In this document: in pieces, positions 29,930 through 37,936 of the stretch | Layout of the letters: every line of letters begins with the position of its first letter | Numbering within the stretch: position 1 is the stretch's first letter | Source of the DNA: Saprospirales bacterium | GTDB taxonomy: Bacteria; Bacteroidota; Bacteroidia; Chitinophagales; Saprospiraceae | Length of the DNA: 47,053 bases | Assembly (NCBI GenBank): GCA_016703765.1 | Contig: JADJBL010000031.1 | Span: 1 to 47,053 of the forward strand | Direction: 5' to 3' | The notes under the pieces: generated by a model | What the model was told of the DNA's origin: nothing | The model's database searches: none | What the model saw: only the letters and a program-made list of their open reading frames with translations | Translations under genes and position numbers: made by a program

Positions 29930-29961
29930 ATTGCTAGCCCCAAAGTCACTTTCTAATTTTG
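29930..29961 (+). promoter_or_regulatory. nosZ promoter
   Basis: ATTG (29930-29933) and a perfect -7 element TAATTTTG (29954-29961) are separated by 20 bases, matching the Bacteroidota housekeeping consensus. The transcript would start inside the operator at 29965-30000, leaving a ~110-nt leader before the ATG. Confidence 0.65.
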
Positions 29962-29964
29962 TCC

Positions 29965-30000
29965 TATATAAAGATAAAAATGTCCTTTTATCTTTATATA
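29965..30000 (+). promoter_or_regulatory. nosZ operator, 15-bp perfect palindrome
   Basis: TATATAAAGATAAAA (29965-29979), spacer ATGTCC, and the exact complement at 29986-30000. It sits immediately downstream of the -7 element, where a bound repressor would block initiation. The core AAAGATAAAAAT[AG]TC is shared with the rrf2 operator and resembles NsrR half-sites (AAGATG-type). Confidence 0.7.
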
Positions 30001-30079
30001 CCCCTCGGGGCAAAAAAAAGGAGGAGCAGAAAACTCTACCCCTCCCGCAATTTTATCGTTCAATAAAATCGTAGTTAAC

Positions 30080-32069
30080 ATGAAAAACCATTCAGCTATT
30101 AAAAAGTTTCTCTTTGCCTGTTTAGTCCTCGTTGCAGGGTCGGCCCTGTTTCAAGGTTGCGGCAAACCTCCCGGCGCAGGCGGCGAGGGCGTGCTCGGCA
30201 GCGATGCGGCATCCCGGGTTTATATCAAACCGGGCGAGTACGATGAATTTTATGCCTTCCTCTCCGGCGGTTTCAGCGGCCAACTCGCCGTGTACGGCAT
30301 TCCCTCCGGCCGTTTGCTCAAGGTGATCCCGGTCTTTTCCGTGGACCCGGAAAAAGGACATGGTTTCAACGAGGAGACCAAACCCCTGTTGAACACCTCT
30401 TTCGGGTTCGTGCCCTGGGACGACGCCCACCACCCCGAGCTCTCCCAAACCAACGGCCAGACCGACGGACGCTGGATCTTCATCAACGGAAACAACACCC
30501 CGCGGGTAGCCCGGATCGACCTTTCGACCTTCGAAACGGTAGAGATCATCGAGATCCCCAACTCGGGCGGTAACCACTCCTCCCCTTTCACCACTGAAAA
30601 TACGGAATACGTGGTGGCCGGCACCCGCTTCGGCGTGCCCTTCCCGCAGAAAGACGTGGCGATCAGCTCCTATGCCGAGAACTTCAAAGGCGCCCTGACC
30701 TACATCAGCGTGAACCCCGAGAGCGGCGACATGAATATCGCCTTCCAGGTGCTGCTTCCCGCTTTTGACTACGACCTGGCCCACTCCGGCAAAGGCAACT
30801 CCCACGGCTGGACCTTCTTTACCTCCTACAACACGGAGTTGAAAAACACCCTGCTCGAAGTAAACGCCTCCCAAAACGACAAGGACTTCATCGCCGCCGT
30901 CAATTGGAAGAAGGCCGAAGAATATATCAAGGCAGGTAAATTCAAGGAAGTGCCCTCGCGGTACTTCGACAACGAATACAGTGAGTCGACTCACACGGCC
31001 GTCTCCAAGATAGGCGATAAGGTGAAAGTGCTCATCCCCTCCGAATGCCCGGGACTGGTGTATTTCCTCCCCACTCCCAAATCGCCTCACGGCGTGGACG
31101 TAGACCCGACCGGTGAATACATCGTGGGCGCCGGCAAACTGTCGGCCGACCTGACCGTGCACTCTTTCAGCAAAATGATGAAAGCCATTGAGAACGAAGC
31201 GTTTGAAACTACGATCGATGGCGTACCCGTCCTGAAATACGAAGACGTGGTGGCCGGCGTGGTGACCAAGCCCGGCCTGGGCCCCTTGCACACCGAATTC
31301 GACGGAAAAGGCAACGCCTATACCACTTTCTTCATTTCTTCGGAAGTGGTGAAATGGAAACTCGGCACCTGGGAAGTCGTGGACCGCGGCCCCTGCTACT
31401 ACTCCGTAGGTCACCTCTGCATTCCCGGGCGGCGACTCCAAGCAGCCCGACGGCAAGTACCTCCTGGCGCTTAACAAAATCACCAAGGACCGCTACTTGC
31501 CTACCGGCCCCGAACTGACGCAATCGGCTCAGCTCTATGACATTTCCGGCGAAAAAATGGAACTGCTGCTCGACTTCCCGACCATCGGCGAGCCGCACTA
31601 CGCACAGGCCATCCCCGCTTCCAGGATATTGGACAAAGTGAAAAAAATATACCCCATCGAGGAAAACAAACATGCCTATGTTGCCAGAGGCGAAAAGCAG
31701 GCTAAAGTCGAGCGCAATGGCAAAGATGTTCACGTGTACATGACGATGATCCGCAGCCACTTCGCCCCCGACAACATCGAAGGGATCAAAGTGGGCGACA
31801 AGGTCTACTTCCACGTGACCAACCTCGAACAGGACTGGGATACCCCTCACGGATTCGCCATGCACGGGGCGCTCAACGCCGAACTGCTCATCATGCCGGG
31901 CCAGACCGAAACGCTGGTTTGGGAACCCAAGAAGGAAGGCGTATTCCCGTTCTACTGCACCGACTTCTGCTCCGCACTCCACCAGGAGATGCAGGGATAC
32001 GTCAGGGTATCCGCCACAGGCGCCAATGTGCCGCTCAAGTGGGGCCTCGGCGAAGAGCAACTGCAATAG
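30080..32069 (+). CDS. nosZ: Nitrous oxide reductase, clade II (Sec-type, lipoprotein-like), frameshifted
   Basis: NosZ reduces N2O to N2 in the periplasm. The N-terminus is a Sec/lipoprotein signal (FLFACLVLVAGSALFQGC) with no twin-arginine motif, as in clade II. The propeller carries likely CuZ histidines in DDAHHPELSQTNGQTDGRWI, SESTHTAVSK, KSPHGVDVDPTG, PLHTEFDGKG and VGHLCIPGGDS. The frame breaks inside the last block; deleting one G at 31427-31429 restores GGDSKQPDGKYLLALNKITK. The C-terminal cupredoxin has the complete CuA motif CTDFCSALHQEM (~residues 626-637), with DWDTPHGFAMHG. The repaired length is 662 residues. All catalytic regions are present, so I read the break as a sequence error. 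First gene of the plus-strand operon. Confidence 0.95.
31427..31429 (+). other. Probable indel site in a G3 run (nosZ)
   Basis: Deleting one G restores the conserved GHLCIPGGDS block and the frame through the CuA domain. Confidence 0.75.
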
Positions 32070-32102
32070 CTCGTATCTTTTACATAGTTCTCACAATTTA
32101 GG

Positions 32103-32126
32103 GTGTAGGGCCTTCGGGCCCTACGC
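32103..32126 (+). promoter_or_regulatory. GC-rich UUCG hairpin between nosZ and the next gene
   Basis: GTAGGGCC-TTCG-GGCCCTAC forms a perfect 8-bp stem, extended by a G-T and a G-C pair, with a stable UUCG tetraloop. No T run follows, so it is more likely an RNA-stability or processing element that separates nosZ mRNA from the rest of the operon than a strong terminator. Confidence 0.6.
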
Positions 32127-32141
32127 TTAAATCTCCAGATA

Positions 32142-32783
32142 ATGAAAGCTTTACCACGAATTCTGATGGCACTGGCCGTGCCCGCCCTGCTCATGCTCTT
32201 CGTGTTCCCGATGTGGCAGATCATCCTCTACGCCCCGCAATATCCCGACGGCGTTGCCATGCACATCTGGATCAACAAGATCGGGGGGGAGGAGCCCAGC
32301 ACCATCCAGAATATCAACATCCTCAACCACTACGTGGGGATGAAATACATCGAGCCCGACTCCATTAAGGAACTGGTATATTTCCCCTATATTATCCTGG
32401 CTATGGCCGCGTTGGCCCTCCTTGCTGCTATTATCAACCGCAAGGGCCTGTTTCTCGGATGGGCCGTTCTCATGATCCTCCTGGCCGCTGTCGGCATGTA
32501 CGATTTTTATCTTTGGGAATACGACTACGGCCACAACCTCAGTCCGACCGCTCCCATCGAAATTCCAGGAGCCTCTTTCCAACCCCCGCTTATAGGCACA
32601 AAAATCATCCTCAATTTTACGGCGCAATCCTTCCCCCATATCGGCGGGTATTTCGCCGGTTTATCCATTTTCCTGGCCGCCCTCGCCTGGTGGCTGAAAC
32701 GCAAAAACGACCGCAAAAATGAAACTACTATTTCTCTGGGCGATGAGCAGCCTGCTGCTGGCCGCCTGCACCCCCAAGCCTGA
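32142..32783 (+). CDS. nos-cluster membrane protein of unknown function
   Basis: 213 residues with four hydrophobic helices: the N-terminus (LMALAVPALLMLFVFPMW), LVYFPYIILAMAALALLAAI, LFLGWAVLMILLAAVGMYDF and FAGLSIFLAALAWWL. The motifs MHIWINKIGG, INILNHYVGMKYI and WEYDYGHNL are typical of a membrane protein regularly found beside clade II nosZ in Bacteroidota. It may help NosZ maturation or electron flow, but no biochemical role is known to me. Its 3' end overlaps nosL by 65 nt, longer than usual. The tail after WWLKRKNDRKN could reflect a frame error. Confidence 0.75.
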   Translation: MKALPRILMALAVPALLMLFVFPMWQIILYAPQYPDGVAMHIWINKIGGEEPSTIQNINILNHYVGMKYIEPDSIKELVYFPYIILAMAALALLAAIINRKGLFLGWAVLMILLAAVGMYDFYLWEYDYGHNLSPTAPIEIPGASFQPPLIGTKIILNFTAQSFPHIGGYFAGLSIFLAALAWWLKRKNDRKNETTISLGDEQPAAGRLHPQA

Positions 32784-33186
32784 GCCATTGCATTACGGAA
32801 CCGACGAATGCGACTACTGCCGCATGACCATCGTCGATCCGCAGCACGGCGCCGAAGTGATCACCCAAAAAGGGAAGATCTTCAAATTCGACGCCATCGA
32901 ATGCATGGTCCACCACGTACAGAAAACCGGCCCCGATCAATTCGGATCCTTCTGGGTGAACGACTACACCGCCACCACCGGCGCACTGGTCGACGCCACG
33001 ACCTGTACCTTCCTCATCAGCAAGAATATCCCCAGTCCGATGGGGGCCTATCTGTCCGGGTTTGAAGAAAAAACAGCCGCGGAGAAGTTTTTGCAGGAAA
33101 AGGGAGGGGAAGTGTTTGACTGGGACCGTTTTGAAGAAACTCGAGATAAAATACTTACACTTTTGTTTTTATTGAACCTGGATTAA
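32719..33186 (+). CDS. nosL: NosL copper-binding lipoprotein
   Basis: The lipoprotein signal MKLLFLWAMSSLLLAAC is followed by the NosL core: YGTDECDYCRMTIVDPQHGA, with CxxCxM copper ligands, then IFKFDAIECMVHHV and SFWVNDYTATTGALVDATTC. NosL carries Cu(I) to apo-NosZ in the periplasm. At 155 residues it has normal length. The last ~12 residues (RDKILTLLFLLNLD) look atypical. A repeat rich in AAAAACTA words starts right after the stop. Confidence 0.92.
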   Translation: MKLLFLWAMSSLLLAACTPKPEPLHYGTDECDYCRMTIVDPQHGAEVITQKGKIFKFDAIECMVHHVQKTGPDQFGSFWVNDYTATTGALVDATTCTFLISKNIPSPMGAYLSGFEEKTAAEKFLQEKGGEVFDWDRFEETRDKILTLLFLLNLD

Positions 33187-33198
33187 ATAAGAAATAAA

Positions 33199-33250
33199 CA
33201 TCAAGAATTAAAAACTAAAAAATAAACTAAAACAAAAACTAAAAACTAAA
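33199..33250 (+). repeat. AAAAACTA-word tract between nosL and nosD
   Basis: The tract contains repeated words (AATTAAAAACTAAAAAATAA and similar) like those of the hairpin arms at 28635-28666, but no complementary arm. It starts ~12 nt after the nosL stop and runs into the expected nosD signal-peptide region. Confidence 0.55.
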
Positions 33251-33298
33251 TTATCCCCGTTTCCTCCTCCTTCTCCTAAGTTACCGTTCGGCCTCGCT

Positions 33299-34477
33299 AT
33301 GGCCATCGAGGTCTGCCCTACCTGCCCCGTGTCCAGCATCGTGCAGGCGGTGGAGATGGCGGAGCCGGGCGAGGAGATCGTCGTGCGGGGAGGGACGTAC
33401 CGGGAGGGGAATATTGCCATCAAAAAGAGTATCCAATTGAGGGGCGTGGATTTTCCGGTCGTGGACGGAGAAAATCAATACGAGATCTTCACCATTCAGG
33501 CGCCGGGCGTGACGATCGAGGGCTTCAGGCTCATCAACGCCGGGAAGAGCACGCTCGTGGATATGGCCGCCATCCGGGTGGACCACCAGCGCCATTTTTC
33601 TATTTGTGGAAATGAAATACAAAATGCCCAGTTCGCCATCTACCTGGCCTATGCCACGGACGGCATTGTGGAGGACAATTTTTTAGAGGGCGAAGCGCAG
33701 GACGAGATCAGCTCCGGAAACGGGGTGCATTGCTGGTATGCGCGGCGCCTGTTCATCGCCAACAACACGATTCTTCGCCACCGCGACGGCATCTATCTCG
33801 AATTTACGGACAGCAGCCGGATCATTGGCAACTGGAGCGAGCACAACGTGCGCTACGGCTTGCACTTCATGTTTTCCAACAACGACGTGTACAACGACAA
33901 CACCTTTCTGAACAACGGCGCGGGCGTAGCCGTCATGTTCTCCAAAAAGATCGGCATGTACCGCAATCGCTTCGAGCGCAACTGGGGCACGGCCTCTTAC
34001 GCCCTGCTGCTCAAGGAGATCTACGACGCCGACCTGCAGCATAACCTGTTTATTTCCAACACCATCGGCATCCTCATGGAGGGCGCCACCCGGATTGAAT
34101 ATAAAAACAATCTGTTCCTGAGCAACGGCTGGGCCATCCAAATGACGGGAGGTTGCATCGACAACCATTTTACCGAAAACGCCTTCGTCTCCAATTCGCA
34201 GGACATGGTGGTCAACAGCAGCGTCAACAACAACACCTTCGACGGCAACTACTGGAGCGAATACGCCGGCTACGACCTCGACCGCGACGGATTCGGCGAC
34301 GTGCCGCACCGGCCGGTCAAGCTCTTTTCCTATATCACCTCGCAGACGCCCGAAGCCATCGTGCTGCTGCGCAGCTTTTTCGTCGATTTGCTGAATTTTG
34401 CGGAGAAAGTGAGTCCCGTGCTCACCCCCGCCAACGTACTTGATAACAAACCCCTGCTTCAACAACCAACGACATGA
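33299..34477 (+). CDS. nosD: NosD copper-site assembly protein, 5' end unclear
   Basis: NosD is a periplasmic beta-helix protein working with NosFY in CuZ assembly. The body starts IEVCPTCPVSSIVQAVEMAE and shows regular rungs: GTYREGNIAIKKSIQLRGVD, YGLHFMFSNNDVYNDNTFLN, and NNTFDGNYWSEYAGYDLDRD with GFGDVPHRPVKLF near the end, all typical of NosD. The ATG at 33299 lacks a signal peptide. A hydrophobic run (NYPRFLLLLLLSY) is encoded just upstream in another frame without a visible ATG. I therefore suspect an indel or a repeat insertion in the 5' end, and the real start lies between 33187 and 33299. The stop overlaps the nosF start by ATGA. Confidence 0.88.
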   Translation: MAIEVCPTCPVSSIVQAVEMAEPGEEIVVRGGTYREGNIAIKKSIQLRGVDFPVVDGENQYEIFTIQAPGVTIEGFRLINAGKSTLVDMAAIRVDHQRHFSICGNEIQNAQFAIYLAYATDGIVEDNFLEGEAQDEISSGNGVHCWYARRLFIANNTILRHRDGIYLEFTDSSRIIGNWSEHNVRYGLHFMFSNNDVYNDNTFLNNGAGVAVMFSKKIGMYRNRFERNWGTASYALLLKEIYDADLQHNLFISNTIGILMEGATRIEYKNNLFLSNGWAIQMTGGCIDNHFTENAFVSNSQDMVVNSSVNNNTFDGNYWSEYAGYDLDRDGFGDVPHRPVKLFSYITSQTPEAIVLLRSFFVDLLNFAEKVSPVLTPANVLDNKPLLQQPTT

Positions 34478-35223
34478 TCTCCATCGAACAATTATATAAA
34501 TCCTACGGAAAGCTCGAAGTGCTCAAAGGAATCAGCCTGGAGTTCGATACCCCCGGCCGGATTTCGGCGATTTTAGGGCCCAACGGCTCCGGAAAGACCA
34601 CGCTGATGAAGAGCATTCTGGGAATGGTGTTGCCCGATAAAGGCGATATCAAGGTGGACGGAAAATCGGTCAAAGGCCAATGGGCTTACCGCAAGCGGAT
34701 CGACTACCTGCCGCAGATCGCCCGCTTTCCGGAAAACCTCCGGGTGCGCGAACTCATCGCCTTCCTGCACGATCTCCGGCACAGCGACACCCGCGAAAAA
34801 GAACTGATCGAACGCTTCGGACTGGAGCCCCACCTCGACAAAAAGCTGGGCAATCTGTCGGGAGGTACCAAGCAAAAGGTCAACCTGGTGCTGGCCTTTA
34901 TGTACGACAGTCCCATGCTGATCCTCGACGAGCCGACTTCCGGTCTCGACCCCATCGCCCTGCTGCGCCTCAAGGATTTGATCCTCGAGGAAAAGAGCCG
35001 GGGCAAGCTCATCCTCATCACCACCCATATCATGAATTTCGTGGAAGAAATGGCCGACGAGATCGTCTTTCTGCTGGAAGGGAATATCTATTTCCGTGGC
35101 AAGACGGAGGAGTTGAAAACCAGATTCCACGAGCCCTCTTTGGAACGGGCTATTGCCCGGGTTTTGGGAGAAAAAAAAATTAATGGACATTCTTTTAAAT
35201 TGGTTAATGAGTTAGTAAGTTAA
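34474..35223 (+). CDS. nosF: NosF ABC transporter ATPase
   Basis: An ABC ATPase with Walker A GPNGSGKTT, the signature region NLSGGTKQKVNLVLAFMYDS, Walker B MLILDEPTSGLDP and the switch region LILITTHIMNF. With NosY it forms the inner-membrane transporter needed for CuZ assembly on NosZ. The final residues VNELVS and the stop are encoded by the left arm of the hairpin at 35203-35269, so the natural C-terminus has been replaced or extended by the repeat. Translation is probably coupled to nosD (ATGA overlap). Confidence 0.93.
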   Translation: MISIEQLYKSYGKLEVLKGISLEFDTPGRISAILGPNGSGKTTLMKSILGMVLPDKGDIKVDGKSVKGQWAYRKRIDYLPQIARFPENLRVRELIAFLHDLRHSDTREKELIERFGLEPHLDKKLGNLSGGTKQKVNLVLAFMYDSPMLILDEPTSGLDPIALLRLKDLILEEKSRGKLILITTHIMNFVEEMADEIVFLLEGNIYFRGKTEELKTRFHEPSLERAIARVLGEKKINGHSFKLVNELVS

Positions 35224-35269
35224 TAAGTTATTGATTTTAAATAACTTATTAACTTACTAACTCATTAAC
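35203..35269. repeat. Tandem-word hairpin, 29-bp perfect arms, overlapping nosF stop
   Basis: The left arm (35203-35231) consists of 8-nt words GTTAATGA, GTTAGTAA, GTTAATAA. The right arm (35241-35269) is its exact complement, with a 9-nt loop. The nosF stop (35221-35223) lies inside the left arm, and nosY starts 18 nt after the element. Confidence 0.85.
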
Positions 35270-35286
35270 TCAAAGCATACAATGCG

Positions 35287-36069
35287 ATGAAAAAGATCTT
35301 CCAATACACCCTCTTTGACCTCATCCGCAGCCGTTGGAGCCTGTTTTACCTGGGGTTCTTCCTGCTGCTGACCATCGTGCTGCTGAGTTTCAGCGGCGGC
35401 GTGTCGAAGGTCATCATCAGCCTGATGAACGTGGTGCTGATCCTCTGTCCCTTGATCGCGACGATGTTTGGCGTGATGTACGCCTACAATTCGCGGGAGT
35501 TTACGGAGTTGCTGCTGGCGCAGCCCATCCGGCGCACGAGCATTTTCGGAGGGCAGTACCTCGGGCTGGGCGTATCCCAGTCGCTGAGCCTGCTCATCGG
35601 CATCGGGGGGCCTTTCCTGTTTTACGGGCTTTTCCGCTCCGGCGAGATCTGGAATTTCTCCATCCTGCTGGTCAATGGCGTTTTGCTGACCTTCATCTTC
35701 TCGGGCCTGGCCTTTTTGATCGCCCTGCGCAACGAAAACCGAATCCGGGGCTTCGGCCTGGCCATCCTGAGCTGGCTGTTTTTCGCCGTCATCTACGACG
35801 GTATTTTGTTGTTAACGCTGGTTCTGTTTCGCGAATATCCGATCGAATCCCTAGCTTTGGGGCTTTCACTGTTCAACCCCATCGACCTGTCCCGCATTTT
35901 GATCCTTTTGAAACTCGACATTTCCGCGCTGATGGGCTATACGGGCGCCGTGTTTCAGCGCTTCCTCGGAAGCGGCCTGGGCATGAGCCTCGCCCTGGGA
36001 ATGCTCCTGCTCTGGATCGGCTTGCCGGCGCTGGGGATTAGGTGGGTAGCTTTAAGAAAGGATTTTTAA
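35287..36069 (+). CDS. nosY: NosY ABC transporter permease
   Basis: 260 residues with six membrane helices (e.g. LFYLGFFLLLTIVLLSF, VIISLMNVVLILCPLIATMF, LGMSLALGMLLLWIGLPALG). The family motif MYAYNSREFTELLLAQPIRR follows helix 2. It is the membrane partner of NosF. The N-terminal FDLIRSRWSLFYLGFF matches the ABC-2/NosY style. It is in the plus-strand nos operon, separated from nosF by the large hairpin, which could lower nosY expression or stabilise the upstream mRNA. Confidence 0.92.
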   Translation: MKKIFQYTLFDLIRSRWSLFYLGFFLLLTIVLLSFSGGVSKVIISLMNVVLILCPLIATMFGVMYAYNSREFTELLLAQPIRRTSIFGGQYLGLGVSQSLSLLIGIGGPFLFYGLFRSGEIWNFSILLVNGVLLTFIFSGLAFLIALRNENRIRGFGLAILSWLFFAVIYDGILLLTLVLFREYPIESLALGLSLFNPIDLSRILILLKLDISALMGYTGAVFQRFLGSGLGMSLALGMLLLWIGLPALGIRWVALRKDF

Positions 36070-36082
36070 CCAACAACCCAAT

Positions 36083-36472
36083 ATGTCCCGCATCCTCCCC
36101 ATCGTACTAGCACTGGCCATCGGCTTGCAGCCTTTGGGGGAGGCCTTTTTTTACCTCTGGTACGCGGTGGACAACCCTTCTTTTACCCGTACCTTTTGCG
36201 TCAATCGGGAGAAGCCCGACCTGCGATGCAACGGGAAATGCCATTTGATGGCTATTTCGCCGGTGCAAAACGAAGATGCTTCGCCTGCCGCGCCCCCGGT
36301 GGTCATTCCGAAGCCCAATAGTCCGGATACCGCTTTACCGCCCGAAACCCTTATCAGGAATAGCTATTCATGTTTAACTACGATAGAGCAACCCGATTTT
36401 CACCCCGACTGGAGGGAGACACTCCTGGTCCAATCCATCTTCCAGCCCCCTGAATGGGGAGGAAACGCCTGA
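36083..36472 (+). CDS. Small exported protein with a CNGKC motif
   Basis: 129 residues with one N-terminal hydrophobic segment (ILPIVLALAIGLQPLGEAFF). The segment FTRTFCVNREKPDLRCNGKCHLMA has cysteines and a histidine in a C-x8-C-x3-C-x-H arrangement suited to metal or redox chemistry. This small Bacteroidota family is recognisable by the xCxGKCxL motif but has no assigned function that I know of. Its place at the end of the nos operon and the Cys/His pattern point to copper handling (inference). It starts 13 nt after nosY. Confidence 0.65.
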   Translation: MSRILPIVLALAIGLQPLGEAFFYLWYAVDNPSFTRTFCVNREKPDLRCNGKCHLMAISPVQNEDASPAAPPVVIPKPNSPDTALPPETLIRNSYSCLTTIEQPDFHPDWRETLLVQSIFQPPEWGGNA

Positions 36473-36517
36473 TTACAAGACCGGCATCATTCCTTCGACC
36501 CATTCAAACTCAAAGTC

Positions 36518-37412
36518 ATGAAAAAATGGATCATGCTGATCTGGCTGTTGACGACGGCCGGGATCGCGCAGGCATGCGACGTATGCGGCTGCTCCGCCGG
36601 AGGGAGCTCCTTTGGGCTCCTGCCCAACTACCACCGGCATTTTATGGGTATTCGCTACCAATACCGAAGCTTCTTATCCGAGCACCACGACGCGCCGGGC
36701 GTGTTTTCGACCGAGCGCTACCATTCTGCCGAGGTATGGGGGCGTTGGGTTTTGGGGAAGCGTTTTCAGTTGTTCGGACAGCTTCCCTACAACCACTATA
36801 CCCAGGAACAGGAGGGTGCCATGCGCTCGTTCGACGGCCTGGGCGACGCCTCCCTGATCGCGCAGGTGGTGGTGTTCAATACCGGCGACAGCCTGGGCCT
36901 TAGCTGGCGGCACGGCCTGCAACTCGGGGGCGGAGTGAAGTTGCCAACGGGCAGATCCAGGGCAGGCGAGGGATCAGGAGACATCAGTCCCAGTCTGCTT
37001 CCGGGCACGGGCTCCTTCGATTTTCCGATACAGGGCCTGTACACCCTGCGCTACGGCAAGTGGGGCGCCAATCTGGAAGCCTCCTACCGGATCAACACCG
37101 CCAACCGCGACGAATACCGCTTCGGCAACCGTCTGAACGGGAGCCTGCGCGTATTTTACGCCCCGGGGAAAGGCAAGGCGATCTTCATGCCGAATGCGGG
37201 AATCCAATTTGAGCGAGGAGTCCGACCTGCAATCCGGGTATTTGGTATCCCTGACCGGAGGACAGGCCCTGTACGCCCTGGGCGGGTTGGAAGTTTTTTC
37301 GGGGAAATGGGGCCTGGGTTGTACGTACCAGCTTCCTTTGAACCAACATCTGGGGGGTGGCTATATCCAGGCCAAACCGCGCTTTTCGACGAACCTTCTA
37401 TTTATTTTTTAA
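36518..37412 (+). CDS. Outer-membrane-barrel-like protein with CDVCGC motif, frameshifted
   Basis: The signal peptide MKKWIMLIWLLTTAGIAQA is followed at once by CDVCGCSAGGSSFGLLPNYH, a Cys-rich motif placed near the mature N-terminus. The rest alternates in beta-strand fashion (FMGIRYQYRSF, RFQLFGQLPYNHY, GSLRVFYAPG). After PNAGIQFE the literal frame reads nonsense and runs into the next gene. One deleted base near 37200-37215 switches to SDLQSGYLVSLTGGQALYAL, which ends as a barrel should (KPRFSTNLLFIF). The repaired length is ~297 residues. I read it as a putative outer-membrane protein, perhaps for copper, given its neighbours. The apparent 440-residue fusion is an artefact. Confidence 0.7.
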
Positions 37413-37432
37413 CCACTAAGACTTTTCATACC

Positions 37433-37840
37433 ATGAAAAATACATCTGTTTTCTTCAAAGCACTTTTAATCTTTGGTTTAGCAACGCCCCTTTTCCTCAG
37501 CTCCTGCGACAAGGAGCACGAGCACAACAGCGCCGTCATCGAGATCGACGAGCCGCTGGCCGGGCAGGTTTTTGAGCAAGGCGACACCGTGTTCATCCAC
37601 GCCCACGCCACGGGTGAGGCCGATCTTCACGGATACGAGCTGACCCTGACCGATCTGAGCACCAACGCGGTCTTGTTCTCCGAAACGGCTCACGAACACG
37701 GCCTCACTTTGCACATGGAATCCTTTTGGGTGAACGATATCGCCGCTACCGCCGACGTAAAGCTGGAAGTGAGCGTAACTTTAAGCCACGAGGGAGACGA
37801 GCTGGAAACGGAGGCAGTGGAGTTCAATTGCAAAAGCTAA
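37433..37840 (+). CDS. His-rich lipoprotein at end of nos operon
   Basis: The lipoprotein signal MKNTSVFFKALLIFGLATPL...LSSC is followed by DKEHEHNSA, then an Ig-like domain (VIEIDEPLAGQVFEQGDTVF; IHAHATGEADLHGYELTL) and a second His cluster (SETAHEHGLTLH). The start at 37433 is chosen for its signal peptide, although the frame is open far upstream. It is a relative of the lipoprotein at 3760-4158. Histidines on the surface side suggest metal buffering, possibly copper (inference). The stop codon abuts a tandem-word hairpin. Confidence 0.75.
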   Translation: MKNTSVFFKALLIFGLATPLFLSSCDKEHEHNSAVIEIDEPLAGQVFEQGDTVFIHAHATGEADLHGYELTLTDLSTNAVLFSETAHEHGLTLHMESFWVNDIAATADVKLEVSVTLSHEGDELETEAVEFNCKS

Positions 37841-37901
37841 GTTGAAAAGTTGAAAAGTTGAAGAGTTGAAGCCGCCTTTTCAACTTTTCAACTTTTCAAC
37901 T
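37840..37901. repeat. Tandem-word hairpin (AGTTGAAA words)
   Basis: The left arm (37840-37865) has three 8-nt AGTTGAAA words and part of a fourth. The right arm (37876-37901) is complementary with one mismatch. It starts at the last base of the lipoprotein stop codon. Confidence 0.8.
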
Positions 37902-37912
37902 ATAAAACATAT

Positions 37913-37932
37913 CTTGGTTGCACAAAACCAAG
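37913..37932 (+). promoter_or_regulatory. Small hairpin just before the permease ATG
   Basis: CTTGGTT (37913-37919) pairs with AACCAAG (37926-37932). It ends 4 nt before the start codon at 37937 and could mask the initiation site. Confidence 0.35.
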
Positions 37933-37936
37933 ACCA

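Noticed and set aside
36518..37840. One 440-residue open frame covering the barrel-like gene and the lipoprotein gene
   Set aside because: The middle part reads nonsense, a second frame ends correctly as a barrel at 37412, and a clear lipoprotein signal starts at 37433. It is two genes joined by an indel.
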